Below, one piece after another: positions 1-9,012 of a stretch of DNA of 64,000 bases. A program made the translations under genes and the position numbers. Source of the stretch: Bdellovibrionota bacterium (GTDB lineage Bacteria > Bdellovibrionota > Bdellovibrionia > Bdellovibrionales > Bdellovibrionaceae); assembly GCA_963170155.1 (NCBI GenBank), contig CAUJGP010000028.1:1-64000 (forward strand). Direction: 5' to 3'. Positions within the stretch are counted from its first letter, which is position 1; each line of letters starts with the position of its first letter. Below the pieces are notes generated by a model that worked only from the letters and a program-made list of their open reading frames with translations, did not search any database and had not been told where the DNA came from.

Positions 1-165
1 TCTCGGGTGAGCCATATTCACTGATCCTTTGAATGATGTTATATTTATTTTTTTGCACGGCATAAACATCATTTATTTATAGTATTTTTGCAAGCACTAA
101 GAGTGAAAGATGGGGCGCATCACCGAACTGACTCTATATAGACGTTTTAATGTGGCAAAGTTGCC

Positions 166-789
166 TCATAAATACTTTAACAAATGATGCTGCTTTAAAA
201 ATTGAAAAAGTTCTTTTTGCTTCCACATAACCATTTCCTCACTGAGCAACAAAGCGTTCAAAATGCGGATTGGTTCGGAATCATCTATCACAGAATGTTT
301 CTCTAATATTTGAAAATAAAGAGCTTCGTGCATGATGAGAAACAACTTTTGATCCTGCTTTAATTGGTTCCAATAAAATGAAGAAATCAAAATTTTGCCA
401 TTCCTTTGAAGCGCTGCCAATTTCATCTCACAGTGAATGGGAATAAAAAAAGGATAGCTGTCGTTAATAGCTCCCAAATCAATATTTTCTAATATCAGCA
501 TATTGGCCAACACCTTTTCTATGCTTTTCTTAAGAGACTGTGAAAAATTGAATGAAATTTTATCGGCTTTCCGCAAGACAACTTCATAAAAATTTTCCGA
601 ATTCAATAATGAAACATCCTGGCGCAAATCAAAACGAGCACTTTGTTCATAAGAATCCAAAGTTATGGTTTGGTTCACAGTAGGGCAATACAAAACATTC
701 CCACCATTGCCTTTAACAAACCCCGTATTGTGGGCGTAAGCATAACAGGACATTAAAACTGTTATCAAAAACAAAGAAAATCTTACCAT
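166..789 (-). CDS. Secreted protein of unknown function, partner of TIGR02147 gene
   Basis: A 207-residue protein with a typical signal peptide (residues 1-19, hydrophobic, ending in AYA), so it is probably exported to the periplasm or beyond. The mature part has no motif I recognise. Two cysteines (one near residue 35, one in the middle) could form a disulfide. It begins only 3 bases after the stop of the TIGR02147 gene upstream on the same strand, so the two are almost certainly co-transcribed. Such a pairing of a TIGR02147 protein with a small secreted protein is a layout I associate with Bdellovibrio-like genomes. Function unknown. Confidence 0.75.
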   Translation of the reverse strand: MVRFSLFLITVLMSCYAYAHNTGFVKGNGGNVLYCPTVNQTITLDSYEQSARFDLRQDVSLLNSENFYEVVLRKADKISFNFSQSLKKSIEKVLANMLILENIDLGAINDSYPFFIPIHCEMKLAALQRNGKILISSFYWNQLKQDQKLFLIMHEALYFQILEKHSVIDDSEPIRILNALLLSEEMVMWKQKELFQFLKQHHLLKYL

Positions 790-792
790 TTA

Positions 793-1566
793 TCACTTTT
801 CCTTTTTTAATAAAGGGACCAATTGTAAACAAAATAAATACACTTCATCTGGTTCTTTATTCTCAAATTTCACTTGGAACTCATCACGACGCAAGCGAAT
901 CCACTCCTTCATAAGCAAAATATCCTCTTTGTTTCCAGCAAAAGTCACAGAAGTGATCTCTCTTTCATCAATCGATATCGATTCCATTTTCTCGCAAACA
1001 AGTGAAAGTTCCTTTTTGTGAGCCGTTCTTAAGGCTTGAGAAATCGTATCTTCACTGGTGCTGAAATGAGGAGTTTTTGCGTAAACCACCCCATCTTTTT
1101 TCTCTAGCAAACCGTACTGAAACAGCTTTTGGTAAATTTCAGAGGCTCTCTCTGTTGTGAGCCCAAGATTCAATGTTAACGTTTCCACATGAAAATGGCG
1201 GCCTTCTATAATATTCAACAAACAAAGAGCGGCAGCAAACTCCCATTCCTCAATGATTTCAGAATAAATGGCATCATCTAAAACCTCCGAATAACTTTCC
1301 AAAGCTTCCATCACAGATTGTTTTAAATGAGCCTCAATCCACAAACTCTCAAGAAATTTTTTCTTTTCGGCTTCATTTAATTTCAACTTTTGACTGAAGT
1401 TAAGCCATTCACTTTTAGGAATTTGTCTTTTTTGTTTTAAAATTTGAGATAGGGAACCCGGATCAATAGCAAACAACCGTGCCATCATACGTAAAGTATA
1501 GCGAGGATTTTCTTTTTTCTTGGTCTCGTATTTAGCCTTTAACAGCTGGATATGATAGGGTTCCAT
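793..1566 (-). CDS. TIGR02147 family protein (putative DNA-binding regulator)
   Basis: A 257-residue cytoplasmic protein matching the TIGR02147 pattern. Residues 5-60 form a helix-turn-helix-like segment (TLRMMARLFAIDPGSLSQIL followed by a basic KQKRQIP stretch). The middle carries the typical SEIIEEWEFAAAL block and then a second winged-helix-like region (LTTERASEIYQKLFQYGLLEKKDG). TIGR02147 proteins are greatly expanded in Bdellovibrio and Fibrobacter; they are thought to be transcription regulators, but no member's target is known to me. It lies immediately upstream of the secreted protein gene, suggesting co-expression or control of that gene. Confidence 0.85.
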   Translation of the reverse strand: MEPYHIQLLKAKYETKKKENPRYTLRMMARLFAIDPGSLSQILKQKRQIPKSEWLNFSQKLKLNEAEKKKFLESLWIEAHLKQSVMEALESYSEVLDDAIYSEIIEEWEFAAALCLLNIIEGRHFHVETLTLNLGLTTERASEIYQKLFQYGLLEKKDGVVYAKTPHFSTSEDTISQALRTAHKKELSLVCEKMESISIDEREITSVTFAGNKEDILLMKEWIRLRRDEFQVKFENKEPDEVYLFCLQLVPLLKKEK

Positions 1567-1639
1567 AATAGTTCGCTAATATAAATTGAAACCTTTGCCC
1601 CAGGTACTGTTTATAAAGCATAATGCAGCAAATAACCTT

Positions 1640-4180
1640 CTAGCCTGAAAGCAACGATTGAAGTCCCGTCTGACGGATTTTTTGATCCACTGTTTGCACT
1701 GCCAGAGCCAATGCCTTGCGGCTTCCAACAAAAACCACCAGTTTCTTACCCCGGGTTAATCCGGTATAAATTAAATTCCTAAAAAGCATCTTAAAATGCT
1801 GCGTGGCTACAGGTATGATGACTGCTTCAAACTCTGATCCCTGGCTTTTATGAATGGTAATGCTATAGGCTAACTGGAGATCAGTGAGATTCTCCCTTTT
1901 GTATTCAAAAGTTTGCCGATGTCCTGAAAAATATATTTTACAAGTCAATTCGTCTAAATTCATATCCTGAATAAAGCCGATGTCTCCATTAAATACTCCT
2001 AAATCGTAATTGTTGCGCGTTTGAATAACTCGGTCACCAATTCGGTAAATTCTTTCCCCTATCAAAATTTGTTTTTTTTGCTCAGAAGGAGGATTCACCG
2101 CCTTTTGAATCTGCTGGTTTAGATTCACAGACCCCAACGTCCCACGCACCTGTGGCGTTAAAATTTGTATTTCACACTGTCTGCCCAACAACTCAGGAAT
2201 GGTCTTTAGATACAGCCTCAATAGGGTTTCCAAGGCGGTCATTCCCAAATGAAGCGTGGACCAAGGATGAATTTTCTTTAAGACGACACGAAGCTCATCA
2301 ACAGGACCTTGGGCGGCCATCAATTCTGGAATAGGAACATGCATGAATTTTTCAGGGATCTGCAAGATGGTTTCTCTTTGCAAATCTTCTTTATTAAATG
2401 CAGGCTGAAAACAATCTTCTACACGGACAGCACCATTCTCCGTATGCAATCGCCCTTTAATCTGAGAGCCCACTTGTAAAAGTGAATCCACATTTGTCTT
2501 TAAGGTCCCTTTCACTCGGGCAATAAAACGAGCTTGTTCTTGCGTAGCTTCATCCGCATCAACAAAAATGCAATCCATCCCATTTTTTAAAATAGACGAA
2601 TCAGCAATGGGAGATAGGATCTGTGGCACCTCTCCTTGATTGATCTTGTGAGCAAAGCGAATGATAGAAGAAGCCTCGGCTTGCCGGAATACCTTCGTGA
2701 GTTGAAATTTGGGAACCACTCCTGATTCAATCAAATCAAAAAGAACGTTTCCAGCTCCCACGGATGGAAGCTGATCCGGGTCTCCAATAAATAAAACTTG
2801 TGTTGTTTTTGAAATAGCCCGAAGCAATGATGCCGTCAAACTGATGTCAAGCATTGAACATTCATCAATGATGATGAAATCGGCGTCTAGGGGAAACTCT
2901 TCTCCCCTCTTGAAGCCATTCATATTCGGTGTCCACTCTAACAATCGATGAATTGTTTTAGCTTCTAAACCAATAACTTCAGACATCCGTTGAGCGGCTC
3001 GTCCTGTGGGAGCTGCTAAGATAATCCGTTTATGCATTGCCATTAAAAGCTTGACCAAAACTTTTGTAGATGTGGTTTTACCACACCCTGGCCCCCCAGT
3101 CAGAATAGAAAAAGAACAGCGAGAGATTCCCGCAACACTTTGCGCTTGTTCTTCGCTGAGAGAGATTTTTTCTTTTTCACAATACCGATCAATCCAGCCT
3201 TTCACTCTCTCTAAATCAATCGGAATAGAGACCGTGAGCCACTGTTGAATCTTCTGAGCCACGAAAGCCTCATCAAAATACAAAGTTTTCGAATAAAAAC
3301 AATCAATGACAGAATGATCATGAGAAGAGCTCCACACCCTTTTTTTAATTTCATTTGTGCCTAAAAGATCGCGTAAAGTTTCTAGCACTTTTTCGGGCTC
3401 ATCAATGCCCAACAATTCTTTGGTGTTTTTCTGGATTTGATCCAGAGTTAAGTAACAGTGTCCTTCTTCCCTGGAGCTCGCTAAAACATGTTTAATCCCG
3501 GCTTCAATGCGAGGAATACCATTGGGAATAAATCCCATACTCAATGCAATTTTGTCGGCTGAGAAAAAACCAATACCATAAATATCTCGCGCCAAATGGT
3601 AGGGATTCTGAGACACTGTCTCGATCGCCTTGTCTCCGTAAGTTTTATAGATTTTGACAGCAAAAAGCGTACTAATGCCATAGCCCTGCAAAAAAATCAT
3701 CACATCCCGAATGGATTTATGCTCAGCCCAGGATGTTTTAATATCTCCTAGTTTTTTTTCGGCAATACCAGGGACCCTCATTAAAGCCTCAATATTTTCT
3801 TCAAAAACTTCCAGGGTCTTCTCTCTGAAGTGCTTAACAATACGACTGGCTGTTACCGGCCCCACGCCCTTAATCAATCCAGAGCCTAAATACTTTTCTA
3901 AAGCTGCCGTTGTCGCTGGTTTTTTTTCAATGGCCTGAGTGGCCTTAAACTGTTCTCCGTGCTGAGGATGATGAGTCCAATGACCTACAAACTCCATGCT
4001 TGCACCCGCAAAAATTTTTGCTTGATGTACAACCACGGTCACAAGCCGATTAGGTTCGTGAAAAGGGGATATCTTTATGACTGTCCAACCATTTTGCTCA
4101 TTATGAAAAGTGATTCGTTCAACGATACCGGAAATTTTTTCGAGATTAGAATCCAAATGCGATGGGGTTAGATGTTTCAT
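1640..4180 (-). CDS. recD2: ATP-dependent RecD2-type DNA helicase
   Basis: An 846-residue superfamily 1B 5'-3' DNA helicase of the RecD2 type, which acts without RecBC in DNA repair and replication-fork maintenance. An N-terminal OB-like region is followed by helix-hairpin-helix motifs (LIKGVGPVTASRIV near residue 103). Then come Walker A (GGPGCGKTT, near 361), the Walker B DEAD-like IIIDECSML (near 438), the GDPDQLPSVG motif III and the C-terminal motif VI-type segment TIHKSQGSEFEAVIIP (near 778). The length fits RecD2 better than the roughly 600-residue E. coli RecD. The first TTG of the longest ORF is followed directly by ATG, and I take the ATG. The gene starts 3 bases after the ubiE stop, so it is likely co-transcribed. 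Confidence 0.92.
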   Translation of the reverse strand: MKHLTPSHLDSNLEKISGIVERITFHNEQNGWTVIKISPFHEPNRLVTVVVHQAKIFAGASMEFVGHWTHHPQHGEQFKATQAIEKKPATTAALEKYLGSGLIKGVGPVTASRIVKHFREKTLEVFEENIEALMRVPGIAEKKLGDIKTSWAEHKSIRDVMIFLQGYGISTLFAVKIYKTYGDKAIETVSQNPYHLARDIYGIGFFSADKIALSMGFIPNGIPRIEAGIKHVLASSREEGHCYLTLDQIQKNTKELLGIDEPEKVLETLRDLLGTNEIKKRVWSSSHDHSVIDCFYSKTLYFDEAFVAQKIQQWLTVSIPIDLERVKGWIDRYCEKEKISLSEEQAQSVAGISRCSFSILTGGPGCGKTTSTKVLVKLLMAMHKRIILAAPTGRAAQRMSEVIGLEAKTIHRLLEWTPNMNGFKRGEEFPLDADFIIIDECSMLDISLTASLLRAISKTTQVLFIGDPDQLPSVGAGNVLFDLIESGVVPKFQLTKVFRQAEASSIIRFAHKINQGEVPQILSPIADSSILKNGMDCIFVDADEATQEQARFIARVKGTLKTNVDSLLQVGSQIKGRLHTENGAVRVEDCFQPAFNKEDLQRETILQIPEKFMHVPIPELMAAQGPVDELRVVLKKIHPWSTLHLGMTALETLLRLYLKTIPELLGRQCEIQILTPQVRGTLGSVNLNQQIQKAVNPPSEQKKQILIGERIYRIGDRVIQTRNNYDLGVFNGDIGFIQDMNLDELTCKIYFSGHRQTFEYKRENLTDLQLAYSITIHKSQGSEFEAVIIPVATQHFKMLFRNLIYTGLTRGKKLVVFVGSRKALALAVQTVDQKIRQTGLQSLLSG

Positions 4181-4183
4181 CAA

Positions 4184-4897
4184 TTATTTTTGAACTTCTC
4201 CCACGTAAATATAAGCAATACCAAAAGAAAGGGACTTGTATTTCACAGTATGAAAAGCAGCAGACTCTTTCATGAGAGCTACAAATGATTCACGACAAGG
4301 AAATTGCGCCGACGATTTTTGTAAATACTGGTAGGCCTGCTCATCCCCTGTGACCCATCCTCCTATTTTAGGAAGAATCCGTTCAGAATAGAAATGATAA
4401 AGCGCACCCACGATAGGAAAACGCACCTGACCAAATTCAAGAACCAGAACTCGTCCCCCGGCCTTTACAACTCTGGCCATCTCCGAAAGAGCTTTTTTGG
4501 GGTCGGCTACATTGCGAATACCAAAAGAAATACTTGCGCAATCAAAGCTTGAATCCTCATACGGTAAGTCCATGACGTCCGCTAATTCAAAATGAATCTT
4601 CAAATTTTTTCGTTGTGCTTTTTGGGGAGCGTAAGAAAGCATTTCCTCACAAAAATCCGTTCCCGTCACTTCGCCTGCAGGACCCACCTGTTTTTTGAAA
4701 GCAAGTGCTAAATCCCCCGTACCCGTAGCACAGTCTAAAACTTTCTGTCCTTGTTGAATCTGTGCTAACTTTACTAATTGAGAGCGCCAAAGATGATGAA
4801 TTCCCATGGAAAGAACAGAATTAGCTCGATCATATTTATGAGCCACGCTGGCAAACATTGATTTTACAAGTTTAGGATTTTTAGCAGTCGTATTCAT
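4184..4897 (-). CDS. ubiE: Demethylmenaquinone methyltransferase
   Basis: A 237-residue class I SAM-dependent methyltransferase that methylates demethylmenaquinone to menaquinone (UbiE/MenG family). The SAM-binding motif I VLDCATGTGDLALAF lies near residue 54. The family signatures ISFGIRNVADPKKAL and VLVLEFGQ and the C-terminal LSFGIAYIYVGEV are all visible. The start was set at the ATG that overlaps the stop of the DAHP synthase gene by 4 bases (ATGA) and has GAGG just upstream; the longer ORF adds five unlikely residues. The menF/D/H/C/E genes lie just beyond on the other strand. With no ubiquinone genes seen, MenG is the likely role. Confidence 0.93.
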   Translation of the reverse strand: MNTTAKNPKLVKSMFASVAHKYDRANSVLSMGIHHLWRSQLVKLAQIQQGQKVLDCATGTGDLALAFKKQVGPAGEVTGTDFCEEMLSYAPQKAQRKNLKIHFELADVMDLPYEDSSFDCASISFGIRNVADPKKALSEMARVVKAGGRVLVLEFGQVRFPIVGALYHFYSERILPKIGGWVTGDEQAYQYLQKSSAQFPCRESFVALMKESAAFHTVKYKSLSFGIAYIYVGEVQK

Positions 4898-5805
4898 AAA
4901 GGCCTCACACATTGTTTATTAAGACTTTTAAGAAGTGCTCCCATCTGATTCATTAGCTGATTAAAATCATCAAACGTGAGTGCTTGGGGTCCATCTGATA
5001 AGGCTTCATTAGGTCGCGGATGAACCTCTACAATAATCCCATCGGCTCCCGCCGCTGCTGCCGCTAAAGAAAGTGCTGGAACAAAATCTCTAATACCAAC
5101 CGCATGAGATGGGTCAACAAGCACTGGAAAATTGGTATGTTTTTTTAAATAAACCACAGAGTTTAAATCAAGAGTATTCCGTGTCGAAGTTTCAAACGTT
5201 CGAATCCCTCTTTCGCACAAAATCACACGATCATTCCCACCACGAACAATGTAATCAGCGGCCTTAATCCATTCATCCACCAAAGCAGCAAAGCCTCTTT
5301 TTAAAACGATTGGTTTTTGAGTTTTTCCTAGCTCTTTCAATAGCTCATAATTATGCATATTGCGAGAGCCAACCTGATAAACATCAACAACATCATCAAT
5401 GAGTTCGATCTGTCGAAAATCTGTAATCTCCGAACACAGTGGCAACTGAACTTGACGGCAAATGTCTTTAATAAATCCAAAGGCACTGGCCCCAAGTCCC
5501 TGAAAAGAATCAGCACTGGTTCTCAGTTTCCAAATTCCACCCCGCAAGATTGCCGCGCCACATAATTTAACAAACTCCGATGTTTCTAAAAACTGCTCCT
5601 GTGATTCAATAGAACAGGGACCAGCAATCACTGTAAATTGAGAAGGGTCCCCCAACACAAGAGAGCCTATCTTTACAGGGACCCCTTTTTTAGGCTTAAA
5701 AGCGTCTGAATTCATAGCCTTATCCACAGTTGCAGAGCCCTTCTTGAAGAGAGTAGAATCAACACTTTTCTGCGATCCTTTTTGTTTTTCAAATTCCGTA
5801 TCCAT
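4894..5805 (-). CDS. aroF: 3-deoxy-7-phosphoheptulonate synthase (DAHP synthase, AroF/KdsA-like type)
   Basis: A 303-residue enzyme catalysing the first shikimate-pathway step, phosphoenolpyruvate plus erythrose 4-phosphate to DAHP. Key segments are VIAGPCSIES (near residue 62), the substrate loop KLRTSADSFQGLG, the PIVLKRG strand and the metal-binding region VLVDPSHAVG plus IIVEVHPRPNEALSDGPQAL. This is the short, KDO8P-synthase-like type Ibeta class. About 50 N-terminal residues precede the barrel; they are low-complexity and lysine-rich rather than a recognisable ferredoxin-like or chorismate mutase regulatory domain. It is divergent from menF, which draws on chorismate, the product of this pathway. 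The ATG at 5805 is preferred over the adjoining TTG. Confidence 0.9.
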   Translation of the reverse strand: MDTEFEKQKGSQKSVDSTLFKKGSATVDKAMNSDAFKPKKGVPVKIGSLVLGDPSQFTVIAGPCSIESQEQFLETSEFVKLCGAAILRGGIWKLRTSADSFQGLGASAFGFIKDICRQVQLPLCSEITDFRQIELIDDVVDVYQVGSRNMHNYELLKELGKTQKPIVLKRGFAALVDEWIKAADYIVRGGNDRVILCERGIRTFETSTRNTLDLNSVVYLKKHTNFPVLVDPSHAVGIRDFVPALSLAAAAAGADGIIVEVHPRPNEALSDGPQALTFDDFNQLMNQMGALLKSLNKQCVRPL

Positions 5806-5845
5806 CAATGAAATGTCCTAACATAGAATATTTTTAAATACCATT

Positions 5846-5874
5846 TTGAAATTGGGTTTTTGGCAAGGTATAAG
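5846..5874 (+). promoter_or_regulatory. Putative sigma70-type promoter of menF, nearly leaderless
   Basis: TTGAAA (5846-5851) and TATAAG (5869-5874) are separated by exactly 17 bases, a good match to a sigma70-type promoter. Transcription would start about 7 bases further on, at or within the menF ATG at 5880, giving a leaderless or nearly leaderless mRNA. The same bases also contain AGGAG 2 bases before the ATG, an unusually short Shine-Dalgarno spacing, so the site could instead be only a ribosome-binding site with a fortuitous promoter match. Confidence 0.4.
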
Positions 5875-5879
5875 GAGCC

Positions 5880-7154
5880 ATGCCGTTGAACTTTTTTATT
5901 CAAAAAATTTTTTCTAATCCCGGAGCCTTAGTTCAAGACATTGATCATCGTTTTCTATTACTCACTGATGCTTCTTTGAATCCAGAAATTGCCACTTTCT
6001 ACCGCCTAAAAGAAATTGAGTCTTTAACTTTTTTTCAACTTTTCACTCCTACATTTTTCGAGTCTTCAAAAGAACATTTAAAAAACTTCAAGCACTGTCT
6101 ACAAATTGAAAGAGCGGACCTACTGTCACTACTCCAAGGTGCTCTTTATTCTGGAAAAAAAATAAATCAGCAACCAACTCCCGAATGGGAGCTCCAAGAT
6201 CGATCCCTCTTTGATGACGATTTCAATAAAATTCAAGAACACATTCAACAAGGTCTTCTAGACAAAGCCGTGATTATGACGACGGAAAAAAGCCAGTGGA
6301 TCCCATCCCTCCAGGATCAATCTTATCTGCTCCTCAATTTACTCAAATCTTGTCCGTCTCATCTTTACATCTATATGCACTGGAATAACTCTTCTGGCGT
6401 TATTGGAGCCAGCCCTGAGTTTCTATTTCATAGAAAAGAACGTCTCATTCAAACCATGGCGCTTGCGGGAACTCTGGACAAGAAAAAATTTTTTGCCGAA
6501 AACAACATAAGGCCCTTCCTTTTTTCACAGCTGGAAACCACTCAATTCCTGGAAGACGAGAAAGAACTTGAAGAGCATCAACTCGTTGTTGAAGATCTCA
6601 AAGAAAAATTGAGTGTCTTTACAAATCAAATACACATTGACAACCCACGGGTTCTTGAACTCCCTCACCTCTTCCATCTTCAGACGGAAATTCGAGCTGA
6701 ACTTCCACAAAATCCTGACTCAGACGTTTTTGATCACCATTTAATGGAACAACTGCATCCATCTTCAGCTCTGGGGTTGAAATCAAAAAGCACTCACTGG
6801 CATTGGCTCAAAAACCTCAAAGGACATCAAAAATTAAATCATTTTGGCGCCCCCCTTGGAATTCAAACACCCAATGGGTATTTTTGCATCGTGGGTATCA
6901 GGAATCTAGAATGGGATGCTGAGGGCTCTTATCTCAGAGCGGGCTGTGGAATCGTAGTGCAGAGTCGCTCTGACAGCGAATGGCAAGAACTTGAAGCAAA
7001 ACGAGAATCTGTAAAAGCTCTTTTAGGACTCAAAAATAAAATACAAAATACCTTCGTTGAACCTAAGGCGGAAACACCTTCTGATCATAATACTTCATGG
7101 GTACAACAATCATCTCTCTCACCTGCTTTGCGCAACCCCACTGTGAGCAATTGA
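5880..7154 (+). CDS. menF: Isochorismate synthase
   Basis: A 424-residue chorismate-binding enzyme converting chorismate to isochorismate, the entry to menaquinone synthesis. Family motifs are GASPEFLFHR (near residue 177), ALAGT, EELEEHQLVVEDL, the HPSSALG block (near 292, HPTPAVGG in typical members) and the C-terminal RAGCGIVVQSRSDSEWQELEAK (near 352). The N-terminal 150 residues are weakly conserved, as usual in MenF. The last 40 residues are a polar tail rich in Ser, Pro and Thr that the enzyme core does not need. menD follows after one base, consistent with a menF-menD-menH operon. Confidence 0.9.
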   Translation: MPLNFFIQKIFSNPGALVQDIDHRFLLLTDASLNPEIATFYRLKEIESLTFFQLFTPTFFESSKEHLKNFKHCLQIERADLLSLLQGALYSGKKINQQPTPEWELQDRSLFDDDFNKIQEHIQQGLLDKAVIMTTEKSQWIPSLQDQSYLLLNLLKSCPSHLYIYMHWNNSSGVIGASPEFLFHRKERLIQTMALAGTLDKKKFFAENNIRPFLFSQLETTQFLEDEKELEEHQLVVEDLKEKLSVFTNQIHIDNPRVLELPHLFHLQTEIRAELPQNPDSDVFDHHLMEQLHPSSALGLKSKSTHWHWLKNLKGHQKLNHFGAPLGIQTPNGYFCIVGIRNLEWDAEGSYLRAGCGIVVQSRSDSEWQELEAKRESVKALLGLKNKIQNTFVEPKAETPSDHNTSWVQQSSLSPALRNPTVSN

Positions 7155-7155
7155 A

Positions 7156-9012
7156 GTGAGCTTTCAAATGGATCCTAATTTCACAATGAACCCCATGGCT
7201 CTAAAGCAGCCCTCTTCACAATCATCAACAACGGATCCAATCAAAGGTTCATCCCACAAAGAGCAACCAAACGCAGGGCTACAAATACAGCCCCCTCTCT
7301 CCAATATCCTCAAAGCTTCCAACGTGATTGATAAAGTTCTTTCCATGGGTATTCGAGATTTTTGCCTCTGTGCTGGAGCTCGAAATAGCCCGTTCATTAG
7401 TCTTTTAGATGAAAATAATGCTCTTCTGTCACAACTTTCTATTCAACTTTATCATTTTTTTGATGAACGAGCGGCCGGTTTTTTTGCTCTTGGATGCGCT
7501 CGGAGACAGCAAAGACCCGTTGCGATTATCACCACCAGTGGAACCGCTGTGGCAGAGCTTCTACCCGCGGTTATCGAAGCTTATTATACAAAAACACCGT
7601 TGATCCTGATCACTGCAGATCGACCCACTCCTTACCGAGGAACAGGAGCCCCTCAATCCATTGAGCAAATTGGTATCTTTTCCCACTATACACCAACAAA
7701 TCTTGATCTCTCGGACTCATTGGAGCCCTTAAAATCGCTTTTGTGGGATCAACAAACCCCTCTTCATCTGAATATTTGCCTCGATGAGCCTCTGCTCGAT
7801 GAAAATATTCCTCAATGGTCATTACAAAAACTCGAGTTCATACTGAATCAAAGCCCTGGCTATGATAAAAAAATTCTTTCTGCCGAGAGTAAAAATCAAG
7901 AGATCAAGAGTTTATATAAAAACAACTCAATACCTCCATCTGGCGATGAGAAAAATCCAGCAATTCATCAAAAAAATGCCTCTTTTTTTTCTCAATGTAA
8001 ATATCCTTTATTTATTATCTCCGGGTTAAGTGATACTGAAAAATGTTTCGTCCTTGATCAGCTCAAAGATTTTCCCGGGGTTTGGTGGGTTGAATCCCTT
8101 TCGGGATTACGAGGCCACCCTTTTTTGGAAGCCAAACGCATAAAATCCGGTTACCCTTTTTTACTAGCGTTAATCCATCGACACTATTTCGATGGTGTTA
8201 TCCGCGTTGGAGCTGTTCCAACCACTCGACTGTGGAGGGATTTAGAAGATAAATTGATATCACAACCTGTTCTCAGCTTATCCAATAATCCTTTTTCGGG
8301 TTTAGCTCGCTTCTCTGAACAACTATTTTTACATGAGTTAAAAAATGTTTGCGATTTTTATCGCCCCCGATTGAATCAACCTAACTTCATAGGTTTAACC
8401 TCTTCGCTTTGGGAGCAAGATGCTGACTTAGAACAGCAAATCTCCTCTCTGTTAAAGCATCATCCACGCTCACAACTGAGCCTTGTGAAACAGCTTTCTT
8501 CCCTCGTGAGAGAACAACCTCTTTACTTAGGGAACAGCCTTCCCCTTCGCGAATGGGATATGGTGGCTCAGCCCTTTGTTTCTGAATCTGTGAGCGGAAA
8601 TCGAGGTGCGAATGGCATTGATGGTCAGCTCTCTACCTTTTTTGGTTGGCGATCCGAACACACTCATTCATGGGCGCTTTTAGGTGATTTAACAACGCTT
8701 TATGATCTCAATGCCCCTTGGATTTTATCCCAACAAAGATCCCAAAACTGGACTCTGGCTGTTATGAATAACTCGGGAGGACAGATCTTCAAGCCTATGT
8801 TTGGAAGAGAGGCTTTTCTCAATCGCCACAACCTTAACTTTCAATCCTGGGCGCAAATGTGGAATCTCACGTACCATTGCACAGGCCACGACCCAAATTC
8901 ACTGATCCCCTCCCATCTATCAACGCCGCCTCAGATTCTAGAACTCATTCCCTCAGAAGAAGAAAGTGCTTCTTTATATTCAGAATTGGATAAACTTTGG
9001 AAAACTCTTTGA
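7156..9012 (+). CDS. menD: SEPHCHC synthase MenD (thiamine diphosphate enzyme)
   Basis: A 618-residue thiamine-diphosphate enzyme joining isochorismate and 2-oxoglutarate (2-succinyl-5-enolpyruvyl-6-hydroxy-3-cyclohexene-1-carboxylate synthase). The N-terminal catalytic region has CAGARNSPFISLL and FFDERAAGFFALG, which carries the ThDP-activating Glu near residue 103, followed by TTSGTAVAELLPAVIEAYY. The C-terminal cofactor-binding segment is GDLTTLYDLNAPW (near 511) through NNSGGQIF (near 538). The start is GTG, one base after the menF stop. The first 45 residues are a polar extension not typical of MenD, so an internal start is possible. menH begins inside its 3' end. Confidence 0.93.
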   Translation: MSFQMDPNFTMNPMALKQPSSQSSTTDPIKGSSHKEQPNAGLQIQPPLSNILKASNVIDKVLSMGIRDFCLCAGARNSPFISLLDENNALLSQLSIQLYHFFDERAAGFFALGCARRQQRPVAIITTSGTAVAELLPAVIEAYYTKTPLILITADRPTPYRGTGAPQSIEQIGIFSHYTPTNLDLSDSLEPLKSLLWDQQTPLHLNICLDEPLLDENIPQWSLQKLEFILNQSPGYDKKILSAESKNQEIKSLYKNNSIPPSGDEKNPAIHQKNASFFSQCKYPLFIISGLSDTEKCFVLDQLKDFPGVWWVESLSGLRGHPFLEAKRIKSGYPFLLALIHRHYFDGVIRVGAVPTTRLWRDLEDKLISQPVLSLSNNPFSGLARFSEQLFLHELKNVCDFYRPRLNQPNFIGLTSSLWEQDADLEQQISSLLKHHPRSQLSLVKQLSSLVREQPLYLGNSLPLREWDMVAQPFVSESVSGNRGANGIDGQLSTFFGWRSEHTHSWALLGDLTTLYDLNAPWILSQQRSQNWTLAVMNNSGGQIFKPMFGREAFLNRHNLNFQSWAQMWNLTYHCTGHDPNSLIPSHLSTPPQILELIPSEEESASLYSELDKLWKTL

